From Pseudomonadota bacterium (GTDB taxonomy: Bacteria > Pseudomonadota > Alphaproteobacteria > Sphingomonadales > Sphingomonadaceae): a DNA stretch of 47,413 bases. Where the stretch lies: positions 1-47,413 of the forward strand of contig JAEWIL010000134.1 in the NCBI GenBank assembly GCA_023387085.1. Direction: 5' to 3'. The stretch's first letter is position 1, and each line of letters begins with the position of its first letter. Positions 18,966-26,385 of the stretch are shown here, one piece after another. The notes under the pieces are model-generated. The model made no database searches, was not told the DNA's origin, and saw nothing but the letters and a program-made list of their open reading frames with translations. A program made the translations under genes and the position numbers.

Positions 18966-20390
18966 ATGACCCGTCCCCCCTCGCCCGCCCTCCTCGCTCG
19001 CCTGGCCGATCTTCTCGGTCCGAAAGGGCTCAGTACCGATCCCGACGTGCTGGCGCCCTGGCTCACCGACTGGCGCGGTAAATATAACGGCAAGGCGGCG
19101 GCAATGCTGTCTCCCGCGAACACCGAGGAGGTCGCGGCGGTCGTAAGGTTGTGTGCGGCAGAGGGTGTCGCGCTCGTGCCCCAGGGCGGCAACAGCGGCA
19201 TGGTCGGCGGCGCAACCCCGGACGACTCAGGCGATCAGCTGATCCTCAGCCTGCGCCGGATGAACCGGATTCGCGCGATCGACGCGACGGCGCGAATCAT
19301 GGTGGCCGAAGCCGGAGTGATTCTGGAACATCTGCATCGCGCCGCGCTGGAAAAGGATCTGCGATTTCCGCTGACGCTTGGCGGAAAGGGGTCGGCGACG
19401 GTGGGGGGGCTGGTCTCGACCAACGCCGGTGGCACGCAAGTCCTTCGCCACGGCACGATGCGCGCGCTCGTCGCGGGGATCGAGGCGGTGCTGCCCGATG
19501 GCCAGATTTTCGCCGGGCTGGCTCCGCTCAAGAAGGACAATCGCGGATACGACCTGCGTCACCTGCTGTGTGGGGCCGAAGGCACGCTGGGTGTTGTAAC
19601 CGCGGCCAGCCTGCATCTGGTTCCGGCGGCTGCCTCCCGGCAAACGGCATGGGTGGGGCTCGAATCTCCGGATGACGCACTGCTGCTGCTCCGGCAGTTC
19701 GATGGGGCGCTCGGCAAAACGCTCGAAGGGTTCGAGATTGTTCCGCATCGCAGTCTCGACGCTGTGCTACGTCATATTCCCGGGACGCGCGCCCCTCTCG
19801 GCAAGGGCAGCCCCTGGTATGCGCTCGTCGAACTGGCGGGAGACGACGCCTCGTCGCTGGGCGGCGCGCTGGAGGGCGAACTGTCCTCCGCGCTCGAGGC
19901 AGGACTGATCCATGATGTTGCTGTCGCCAAGAATGATCGCGAAAGCGAAGATTTCTGGCGCCTCAGAGATTCGATTTCGGAGGCCGAGCGCGCCGAGGGG
20001 CCGGCGCTGCAACATGATGTCAGCGTTCCGGTCGACCTGATGCCCCGGTTCATCGCCGAAAGCCCGATCCGTCTTGCGGCAAGCTTTCCTGGAATCCGGA
20101 CCCTGTCGTTCGGGCATCTCGGCGACGGAAACATCCACCATCATGTCAAGCCGCCGAAGGAGGCCGACGGCCTTGACTGGGTTGCGCGCCACGGCGCCGC
20201 GGCGAGCCGGCTTGTCTACACGCATGTCATCGAACTGGGCGGGTCGATTTCGGCCGAACATGGCATCGGCCAGATGAAGCGCGATATTTTCGCGGAGCTC
20301 GATAGTCCCGCGCGTCTCGCCGCGCTCCGCGCGGTCAAATCGGGGCTCGATCCAGCCGGATTGTTCAATCCCGGTAAACTGATCGGCTGA
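18966..20390 (+). CDS. FAD-linked oxidase, D-2-hydroxyglutarate dehydrogenase-like
   Basis: A 474-residue flavoprotein of the VAO/GlcD family. The N-terminal FAD-binding domain has the PP-loop PQGGNSGMVGGATP (about 75-88), LTLGGKGSATVGGLVSTNAGG and GAEGTLGVVTAASL; the C-terminal domain ends with SFGHLGDGNIHHHVKPP and SAEHGIGQMKRD, the substrate and metal site of D-2-hydroxyacid dehydrogenases. It probably oxidises D-2-hydroxyglutarate or a related D-2-hydroxyacid and passes electrons to quinone or an electron-transfer flavoprotein. D-lactate dehydrogenase is an alternative. The start is the ATG directly after GGAGGCCTTTGGC. Confidence 0.88.
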   Translation: MTRPPSPALLARLADLLGPKGLSTDPDVLAPWLTDWRGKYNGKAAAMLSPANTEEVAAVVRLCAAEGVALVPQGGNSGMVGGATPDDSGDQLILSLRRMNRIRAIDATARIMVAEAGVILEHLHRAALEKDLRFPLTLGGKGSATVGGLVSTNAGGTQVLRHGTMRALVAGIEAVLPDGQIFAGLAPLKKDNRGYDLRHLLCGAEGTLGVVTAASLHLVPAAASRQTAWVGLESPDDALLLLRQFDGALGKTLEGFEIVPHRSLDAVLRHIPGTRAPLGKGSPWYALVELAGDDASSLGGALEGELSSALEAGLIHDVAVAKNDRESEDFWRLRDSISEAERAEGPALQHDVSVPVDLMPRFIAESPIRLAASFPGIRTLSFGHLGDGNIHHHVKPPKEADGLDWVARHGAAASRLVYTHVIELGGSISAEHGIGQMKRDIFAELDSPARLAALRAVKSGLDPAGLFNPGKLIG

Positions 20391-20464
20391 TTGCAGCGCG
20401 ATCCGCGCCTTCGCCCCTTGCGCCGCGCCGCGCGTGCCAATAAGGCGCGCCTTTAGACATTTTT

Positions 20465-20482
20465 GCCCCGAACCCTCGGGGC
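20465..20482 (+). promoter_or_regulatory. Hairpin in the sapC leader
   Basis: GCCCCGA, the tetraloop ACCC and TCGGGGC form a perfect 7-bp stem ending 20 bases before the sapC ATG and following a TTTTT run. It could terminate the upstream oxidase transcript or shape the sapC leader. No T-run follows it, so a terminator role is unproven. Confidence 0.4.
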
Positions 20483-20502
20483 GTCCGATCCGGAGTTTTA
20501 CC

Positions 20503-21279
20503 ATGGCCACGGCGCCCGCCAACAATCTGCCGATTTTCTATAACGATCTCGTTCCGCTTTCGAGCGTGGACCATGCCGATTTCCGCGCGCGTCCGATGGA
20601 CAATGCGAATTTTCTGGTCAACCAGCATGCGGTGCCGCTCACGTCGGACGAATTCGTTCCGGCCTCGCGCTTCTACCCGATCGTCTTTTCGTCGGGCGAA
20701 AACCCCGTGCCGCTGGCCCTGATGGGTCTCAATGAAGGCGTCAACACCTTCGTCGATGCCGAGGGCAAGCTGCTGAATCCGGTATATGTTCCGGCCTATA
20801 TCCGCCGCTATCCCTTCCTGCTCGCGCGTCTCAACCCCGACAGCGAAGATCTGTCGCTCTGCTTCGACCCGACCTCGGGCGCGATCGGCAAGTTCGACGA
20901 AGGCGATGCGCTGTTCGAAAACGGCCAGCCGACCGAACCCGTCACCGGCATCCTCGAATTCTGCAAGAATTTCGAGGAAGCGGGTCTGCGCACCAGCTTT
21001 TTCGTCGAGGAACTCAAGAAGGCCGACCTTCTGATGGAAGGCGAGGTCGCCATTCAGCCCGAGGGGAGCGACAAGCCCTATATCTATCGCGGCTTTCAGA
21101 TGATCGACGAGAACAAGCTGCGCGAACTGCGTGGTGACGTGCTGCGCAAGATGATGCAGAACGGCCTTCTTCCGCTGATCTACGCGCATCTCTTCTCGCT
21201 GCAGCTGATGCGCGAAGTCTTCGCCGAGCAGGTCAAGGCGGGGAAGGTTCCCGAGCTGATGCAGGTTCCGGCCGCCTGA
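20503..21279 (+). CDS. SapC family protein
   Basis: A 258-residue member of the SapC family (Pfam PF07277), named after a surface-layer-associated protein in Campylobacter. The conserved blocks are present: FYNDLVPLSS, FVPASRFYPIVFSSGENPVPLALMGL, VPAYIRRYPFLL and the late YRGFQMIDENKLREL. Its biochemical role is not established; in sphingomonads it is a common stand-alone protein. There is no signal peptide or transmembrane helix, so it looks cytoplasmic or is exported by a route not readable here. The ATG at 20503 fits the family. Cytochrome b561 follows after 11 bases, so the two may be co-transcribed. Confidence 0.9.
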   Translation: MATAPANNLPIFYNDLVPLSSVDHADFRARPMDNANFLVNQHAVPLTSDEFVPASRFYPIVFSSGENPVPLALMGLNEGVNTFVDAEGKLLNPVYVPAYIRRYPFLLARLNPDSEDLSLCFDPTSGAIGKFDEGDALFENGQPTEPVTGILEFCKNFEEAGLRTSFFVEELKKADLLMEGEVAIQPEGSDKPYIYRGFQMIDENKLRELRGDVLRKMMQNGLLPLIYAHLFSLQLMREVFAEQVKAGKVPELMQVPAA

Positions 21280-21290
21280 AAGGAATAGCC

Positions 21291-21845
21291 ATGGCCACTC
21301 TCGTCGACACCGGAACGACCGCCGATCCGCGTTACACGAAAGTGGCCATATGGCTGCACTGGGCGATCGGCCTTGCGGTCATCGCCAATATCGCGCTCGC
21401 GATGCTGACCGAGGGGTTGCCGCGCGATGTCCATCGGGCCGCAATGGACGCGCACAAGGCGCTCGGCATCACCATCCTCCTGCTGACATTGCTCCGCCTG
21501 TTGTGGCGCATCGGCCATCGCGCCCCGCCGCTCCCCGCCGGAACGCCCGGTTGGGAGAAATGGACGAGCCGCGCCGTCCATCTGCTTTTCTATGTGCTGC
21601 TGATCCTGCTGCCGGTGTCGGGCTGGATATGGATGTCGGCGCGGGAAAAGCCGATCGATTACTTCGGCCTGTTCACGATCCCGTCGATCGTCGCGCCCGA
21701 CAAGGCGCTGGCCGACGTGATGCACGAGCGGCACGAGGTGATGGGCCTGACGATGCTCGCGCTGGTCGTCATTCACTTGCTGGCGGTCGCAAAGCACCAG
21801 TTCATAGACCGGAACCGGCAGCTTTCGCGGATGAATCCCTTTTGA
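21291..21845 (+). CDS. Cytochrome b561 (YceJ/YodB type)
   Basis: A 184-residue four-helix inner-membrane cytochrome b. Haem-ligand histidines are in WLHWAIG (helix 1), DAHKALGI (helix 2), and the paired late histidines HERHEVMGLTMLALVVIHLL. The helices run at about 19-40, 55-75, 95-115 and 148-166. Family members move electrons between quinol and periplasmic or cytoplasmic acceptors; some are superoxide:quinone oxidoreductases. The ATG follows AAAGGAATAGCC closely. It is placed 11 bases after sapC and converges on the small DUF1674 gene. Confidence 0.92.
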   Translation: MATLVDTGTTADPRYTKVAIWLHWAIGLAVIANIALAMLTEGLPRDVHRAAMDAHKALGITILLLTLLRLLWRIGHRAPPLPAGTPGWEKWTSRAVHLLFYVLLILLPVSGWIWMSAREKPIDYFGLFTIPSIVAPDKALADVMHERHEVMGLTMLALVVIHLLAVAKHQFIDRNRQLSRMNPF

Positions 21846-21862
21846 CGACAAGCCCCAAATGG

Positions 21863-22045
21863 TCAGAAATCGATCGCGAGGCCCTTGAGCTCCCAGTCGC
21901 CATAGCGCACGGGATCCCGGCCGCCTGGCTGGTCTTCGGCTTTGTCTGCGCGAATCGGGGCGGGCAACGGCACCGGATCGTTGGTCCAGTTCGCGGGCGC
22001 TTTTACATGCGCCGGACGCTCGGTCGCGCGCGGCGTGTCGCCCAT
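21863..22045 (-). CDS. SdhAF4-like small protein (DUF1674)
   Basis: A 60-residue protein ending in GGRDPVRYGDWELKGLAIDF, the hallmark C-terminus of DUF1674, the bacterial counterpart of succinate dehydrogenase assembly factor 4 (SdhAF4/Sdh8), which helps mature flavinylated SdhA. The middle ERPAHVKAPANWTNDPVPLP is also typical. The start is uncertain: ATG at 22045 gives the usual length, whereas ATG at 22093 has a better ribosome-binding site (GAGAGG) and adds 16 residues. The gene is divergent from rsmB and is easily missed because longer frames overlap it. Confidence 0.75.
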   Translation of the reverse strand: MGDTPRATERPAHVKAPANWTNDPVPLPAPIRADKAEDQPGGRDPVRYGDWELKGLAIDF

Positions 22046-22118
22046 GGGATTCGATTTGCAATTTCCGGTCATCACCGGCCCGACATAGGACATCCCTTGC
22101 CTCTCGCCAACCGTCCCC

Positions 22119-23417
22119 ATGGCTGATCGTCGTCCCCGCCGGAACCGCGGCCCCGCCGAAGCCGACCCGCCGGGTACCCCGCTTCGCCGCGCCGCGCTCA
22201 GACTGCTCGATGCCGTCCTGCGGCGTGGCGACCCGCTCGACATTGCGGCGCATGCCGCGACGCAGGGGCTCGCGCCTGCCGACAGGGCCTTCGCGGTCGC
22301 CATCGTGTCCGAAACACTGCGCTGGATGGGCGACATCGACGCGCTGATCGACGGCGCTACCGAACAGGTCCTGCCCGACGATGTAAAATCGCGCGCGGTC
22401 CTGCGGCTTGCGCTTGCGCAATTGCTCGTGCTCAAGACGCCGGCGCATGCAGTCGTCGCCACGGCGCTGCCGCTCGTCGCGGGTGGGCCGCGGCGTCTGG
22501 TGCACGCGCTCCTGTCGCGCGCGCAGCAGGAGGCGTGGTCGCTTCCCGAATGTGCGAATCTGCCCGAAGCGGTCGCCGAGCGCTGGGCGGCGCAATGGGG
22601 CGATGATATCGTCGCGGCCGCCGCAACCGCGTGGAGCGCACCGCCGCCCATCGACCTGAGCTTCGCGGCCGAGCCGGATGCAGGCGATTGGAGCGGTGCC
22701 GTGCAACTCGCGCCGCTGCACAGCCGCCTGCCGCGTGGCCAGGCGGTCGAGACGATGCCGGGCTTCCGCGAGGGCGGCTGGTGGGTGCAGGATCTCGCTG
22801 CGAGCCTGCCCGCGCGGCTGCTCGGCGAAGGCCAGGGGCGCGCGATCCTCGATCTGTGCGCGGCGCCGGGCGGGAAGACGATGCAGTTCGCGGCAGCCGG
22901 CTGGTCCGTCACCGCGGTCGATAGCAGCGCCAAGCGGCTGGCCAGGCTTTCCGATAATCTCGCGCGAACCGGGCTTTCGGCCAAGGTCGTCCAGGGCGAT
23001 ATCCGCACATGGGCGCCCGATGCGCCGGTCGATGCAATCCTGCTCGATGCGCCCTGTTCGGCGACGGGCATCTTCCGTCGCCACCCCGACGTGTTGCACC
23101 GGATCGAGCCGCGACAGATCGATGGAATGGCCACGCTGCAGGCCGAGCTTCTCGACCGCGCTGCGGGCTGGCTGAAACCGGGCGGGACGCTGATCTATGC
23201 CACCTGTTCGCTCGAACGCGCCGAGGGCGAGGACCGGGTTGCGGCGTTCCTGGACGCGCATCCCGGTTGGGCGATAGACCCCGTTGCGGCGAGCGAACTG
23301 CCAGCGGGTATTGCGCCCGACGCGACGGGTTTTGTTCGCACCCTGCCCGGACTTCTCGCTGATGCCGGCGGGCTCGACGGATTTTTCGTGGCGCGGCTGC
23401 GTGCACCGTCAGGCTGA
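22119..23417 (+). CDS. rsmB: 16S rRNA (cytosine967-C5)-methyltransferase
   Basis: RsmB/Fmu methylates C967 of 16S rRNA with S-adenosylmethionine. The 432-residue protein has an N-terminal NusB-like RNA-binding domain (about 20-140) and a C-terminal methyltransferase with ILDLCAAPGGKT (from L244), the motif IV LDAPCSATG (C313, product release) and the motif VI YATCSLERAEGE (C363, nucleophile). TPLRRAALRLLDAVL is typical of the N-terminus. The ATG at 22119 is the only sensible start. The 3' end overlaps the convergent cyclase gene by 9 bases. Confidence 0.94.
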   Translation: MADRRPRRNRGPAEADPPGTPLRRAALRLLDAVLRRGDPLDIAAHAATQGLAPADRAFAVAIVSETLRWMGDIDALIDGATEQVLPDDVKSRAVLRLALAQLLVLKTPAHAVVATALPLVAGGPRRLVHALLSRAQQEAWSLPECANLPEAVAERWAAQWGDDIVAAAATAWSAPPPIDLSFAAEPDAGDWSGAVQLAPLHSRLPRGQAVETMPGFREGGWWVQDLAASLPARLLGEGQGRAILDLCAAPGGKTMQFAAAGWSVTAVDSSAKRLARLSDNLARTGLSAKVVQGDIRTWAPDAPVDAILLDAPCSATGIFRRHPDVLHRIEPRQIDGMATLQAELLDRAAGWLKPGGTLIYATCSLERAEGEDRVAAFLDAHPGWAIDPVAASELPAGIAPDATGFVRTLPGLLADAGGLDGFFVARLRAPSG

Positions 23418-25181
23418 GCGGCGCGACAGGCGATAGAGCGCCAGTTCGCCATAATTTTTGGCCAGCCCGACCTTGCCGACATAATCGCAATCGAAATCGC
23501 GTGCGTTCTCAAGCGCGAGCATCGCGGCGAGCGGCTGCGTGCAATAGACCTGCCCCACAAGTGTCACGGGCTCGATGCGTGCGGTGCGGGTGACCTCGGT
23601 GCCGTACCACAGTTCGTTGCCGACGACCGGGTCGGCACCACGATAGATCGGGCCGAAATGAATACCCGTCCGCATCCCTGCGCGGTGCCCGTCGAGGCCG
23701 AGGCCCGGCGGGAGGACGTTGAGTTGTTCCTGCATCGCGAGCGCGATCCGAGCCGCGGTCGCCGGATTGTCGATAACCGCGTAAACCGCGTCGCCCCATG
23801 TATTGCGAAACAGCACAGCATCGCCAAATCCGTCGAGAATTCGCCCGATCCCGCCCATCACCTCGATAGCGAAGATCGGCAATTCAGCTTCGCCGAGCTT
23901 TGAAAAGCCGGCGAAGTCGGCGAACAGGATCGCATAAAGGCCGCGCCGCGTTCCCTCCGGAGGCTTCGGCGCGGGCGGGAAATCGAGCCGGCGGTCGAGG
24001 TTGCCAACCGGAATCGTGCGCGTTTCGCCGCCGTGCCTCTGCCATAGGGCAATATCGGCGTTGGTCCCCGCAATCTCGGCGCCGGACCGCGCCGCAATGG
24101 CCGGATCGACCACCGCGAGCTGGATTGCCGACGTTTCAAGCTCGCGCGCGCGCAGCTTTGCGAGCCCCATCGCAGTGTGCGAACCCAGGATGAATTGGCA
24201 ATCGTCGCTGACATAGCCCGCGTTGCTGGCAAAATGCACCATCGCCGCCTCGTCGCGGCAGCGGCGATAGCGCGGCAACCAGCCCTCGCCCCCCGAAAGT
24301 ACCGACTGGGCTATGAAATCACCCTCGGCAAAGGGCAATATGATCGTCAGATGGATACCGCGCGCCCGCGCCGCCTCTGCGAACAATATGTCAGCACCGC
24401 ATGCGAGCGGACCGATCAGCGCCGACAGCGGCTGCGCATCGAGCGCCGCATTGATCGCCGCCGCCGCATTGGTCTCCCCTTCCCCGCCGTCGCGGAACAT
24501 CCTGCCGCAATAGACGCCGACGGGCGCCGGGCGCAGGAGGGAGGTGATCGTGTGCGCGTCTTCGGAGGCGATGGCGCCGCTCGCCGCCAGCCGCGCGATC
24601 TGGCGGCATGTCGAGGCGCGATCGCCGGCCCGTGTTGCAGTCCCCTCCCGCGCAGCGCGCGCGTGGAATATGGCCTCCTCGCGGCGACCGAGCACCAGCA
24701 GTGCCTCGACGAGTGTCGCCCGATCCCAATAATTATCGACGGCAGCATTCGCCGCGATCGGCCCCGCTAACGCCGCGGCACGCTCGCGCTCGCCCAGCAT
24801 CGCATAAAGGCTGGCGGCGTTGATCGCGGGGAAATCGGCGCCCGATGCCTGGAATGCGTGATCGTAAGCGGCCGCCGACTTGCGAAGAAAGAAGGCGCGC
24901 TCCGCACCGTCGTGGTCGAAGGCTTCATCCTTCCAGATACGCCCCGCGAGCGCGAGACTGTCGACATCGCCTTCGGCCGCCAAATCGAGTTGCTCATAGA
25001 GATGCATTGCGCCGAGGCTGTCGCCCGAGGCCGCCAGCGCGCGGACCATCTGATAGCGCAGGCGCGGACTGTCGATGCCGTCGCGTCGCGCCGCGGCCGC
25101 GCAGTCGAAAGCGCTCAGCGCGTCGCCCTGCCCGAGGCGGTGTGCGACTTCGGCTTCGACGGCGGCAACGGACGCGGTCAT
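23409..25181 (-). CDS. TPR-S/SLOG-like protein with class III nucleotide cyclase domain
   Basis: A 590-residue soluble protein in three parts. Residues 1-200 are alpha-helical repeats resembling the TPR-S (TRAFs-binding) module found in nucleotide-signalling conflict systems. Residues 215-390 look like a SLOG/LOG-type Rossmann domain (VGVYCGRMFRD, PLACGADILFAEAARARGI, LTIILPFAEGDF). Residues 413-585 are a class III cyclase: metal ligands D422 (LFADFAGFS) and D464 (NTWGDAVYAV), and R535 (TRTARIEP). By eye, the purine-selecting lysine position is N460 and the ribose-binding asparagine is T531, so substrate and activity are uncertain. The ATG overlaps the stop of the TIR gene (ATGA), so the two are coupled. 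No signal peptide or membrane helix is seen. Confidence 0.78.
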   Translation of the reverse strand: MTASVAAVEAEVAHRLGQGDALSAFDCAAAARRDGIDSPRLRYQMVRALAASGDSLGAMHLYEQLDLAAEGDVDSLALAGRIWKDEAFDHDGAERAFFLRKSAAAYDHAFQASGADFPAINAASLYAMLGERERAAALAGPIAANAAVDNYWDRATLVEALLVLGRREEAIFHARAAREGTATRAGDRASTCRQIARLAASGAIASEDAHTITSLLRPAPVGVYCGRMFRDGGEGETNAAAAINAALDAQPLSALIGPLACGADILFAEAARARGIHLTIILPFAEGDFIAQSVLSGGEGWLPRYRRCRDEAAMVHFASNAGYVSDDCQFILGSHTAMGLAKLRARELETSAIQLAVVDPAIAARSGAEIAGTNADIALWQRHGGETRTIPVGNLDRRLDFPPAPKPPEGTRRGLYAILFADFAGFSKLGEAELPIFAIEVMGGIGRILDGFGDAVLFRNTWGDAVYAVIDNPATAARIALAMQEQLNVLPPGLGLDGHRAGMRTGIHFGPIYRGADPVVGNELWYGTEVTRTARIEPVTLVGQVYCTQPLAAMLALENARDFDCDYVGKVGLAKNYGELALYRLSRRSA

Positions 25182-26332
25182 CGACCGCCGGCTTCGATCG
25201 ATTTCAGCAGCGCGACATTGGCCTTTTCGACGGTCGACAGCTCGACCGTATCGCTGGTCGGCTCGTACCAGGCGAATTGGCCGAAATAGGCCTGCAAGCT
25301 GGGATCCTTGAAGCGGAAGCCGTGCCGGGCGAAGATCTCGTTGCGCGCGAGGCGCGCCTGCTGCGGGGTCAAACCGGCGACATCGGCGACGCCCAGCGCG
25401 CGTGTCGAGGAATCGGCGATGAGCCCCCCCTCGCCGTTCGGGAGCGCGGGGGCCGCCGGCGCCGACGCCGCGCCACCCTCGACCAGACGGATATATTTGC
25501 GGAACATGAAGCCCGTCGTGCCGTCGGCCTTGCGCACGCGCCACCACTGGCCCGGCTGCTTATAGGTCAGGAATGTCTCGCCTTCGACTATCTTGCCCAC
25601 GATCGCGGCCGTGGCGCTCGGGCCCGAACGGATATTGGTGAAGCCATCGGGATCGTCGATAATGGCGGCCAGCGTGAAAGCTTCCGCCGGCGCCGGCGTG
25701 GACGATGTGTCGGCCGTGCCTTTGCCGGAAGTTGTCGCGACAGCTTCGGCGGGCGCGGACGCCGTTGCGGGTTCCGGCGCGGGTTGCAGCAGTTTCCACG
25801 CGAGAAGCGCGACCGCGATCACCGCAAGTCCCAGGAGAGCCCATGGCAGGACCGACGATTTTTGCGCCGGAGGGGGAGCATATGTTTCGACGGGCGCCGG
25901 CCTTGGCGGCACGGGTTGCGGCGCCGCCACGGGCGCGGCTTCGCGGCCGCACAATTCCTCGAGGCTCATGAGCACCTTGCTCCAGCCGCGGTGGTCGGGC
26001 TCGCCCCGCCAGTCGCTGAGGTCGGCGAACTGGATCTGGTTGAAGGGAAGCGGCGGCATCACGTCGTCGATTGCGGTCTGCACCAGCTTTTTCTGGTTGC
26101 GCGCGACATCGGCCTCGGCGCGCACCCATTCGGACGCGGCCGAAGCCTGCGACCAGACGACAATCGCGGCCTTCGCGCTGCCGATCTTTTCGGTGATGAC
26201 GTCGCCATAGGACCGGTGCGGAGGCAGTTCGGCGTCCCACCACACGTCATAACCCGCCGCGGTCACCGCCGCCGCGATGTCCGCCACGCGCGCCTTGTTT
26301 TCGCGCGAATAGGAAATGAAAACATCGACCAT
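25178..26332 (-). CDS. Membrane-anchored TIR protein with SH3b and YARHG domains
   Basis: A 384-residue protein. Residues 1-125 form a TIR domain (VFISYSRENKARV, GYDVWWDAELPP, AIVVWSQASAASEWVRAE); E73 in WVRAE aligns with the catalytic glutamate of TIR NADases. A proline-rich linker leads to one transmembrane helix (about 160-182, VLPWALLGLAVIAVALLAW). After a second linker come an SH3b domain (219-285, FTNIRSGPSATAAIVGKI, GQWWRVR) and a YARHG domain (320-375, ARNEIFARHGFRFKDP, FAWYEP), both usually outside the cytoplasm. The layout suggests a TIR effector inside, controlled by an envelope sensor outside. The ATG at 26332 is fixed by the TIR start; its ribosome-binding site is buried in a hairpin. 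Confidence 0.88.
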   Translation of the reverse strand: MVDVFISYSRENKARVADIAAAVTAAGYDVWWDAELPPHRSYGDVITEKIGSAKAAIVVWSQASAASEWVRAEADVARNQKKLVQTAIDDVMPPLPFNQIQFADLSDWRGEPDHRGWSKVLMSLEELCGREAAPVAAPQPVPPRPAPVETYAPPPAQKSSVLPWALLGLAVIAVALLAWKLLQPAPEPATASAPAEAVATTSGKGTADTSSTPAPAEAFTLAAIIDDPDGFTNIRSGPSATAAIVGKIVEGETFLTYKQPGQWWRVRKADGTTGFMFRKYIRLVEGGAASAPAAPALPNGEGGLIADSSTRALGVADVAGLTPQQARLARNEIFARHGFRFKDPSLQAYFGQFAWYEPTSDTVELSTVEKANVALLKSIEAGGR

Positions 26333-26333
26333 A

Positions 26334-26362
26334 GGCTAGCCCCTTCGCCGAAGAGGCTAGCC
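26334..26362 (-). promoter_or_regulatory. Hairpin enclosing the TIR gene ribosome-binding site
   Basis: Read on the minus strand, GGCTAGCCTCTTC, the loop GGC and GAAGGGGCTAGCC pair over 13 bp with a single G-U pair, and the stem ends one base before the TIR ATG. The Shine-Dalgarno sequence AAGGGG lies wholly inside the 3' arm, 7 bases from the start codon. The hairpin also stands 24 bases after the DUF885 stop, so it may double as a terminator, though no T-run follows. Confidence 0.7.
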
Positions 26363-26385
26363 GTGGGTCGTTCGATTCGCCAGCC

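Noticed and set aside
21180..23261. A 693-codon minus-strand frame across sapC, cytochrome b561 and rsmB
   Set aside because: It lies opposite three genes with clear family motifs and has no recognisable domain of its own. The real minus-strand gene here is the 60-residue DUF1674 protein in a different frame.
23409..26332. The TIR-cyclase pair as a canonical Pycsar system
   Set aside because: The TIR protein lacks a cyclic-nucleotide-binding domain and the cyclase is 590 residues with extra domains, unlike PycC/PycTIR. The similarity is reported only as an analogy.
23409..26332. The TIR-cyclase region as part of a mobile or defence island
   Set aside because: Neighbours on both sides (rsmB, DUF885 hydrolase) are ordinary chromosomal genes, G+C and codon use look the same, and no integrase, tRNA junction or direct repeats flank it.
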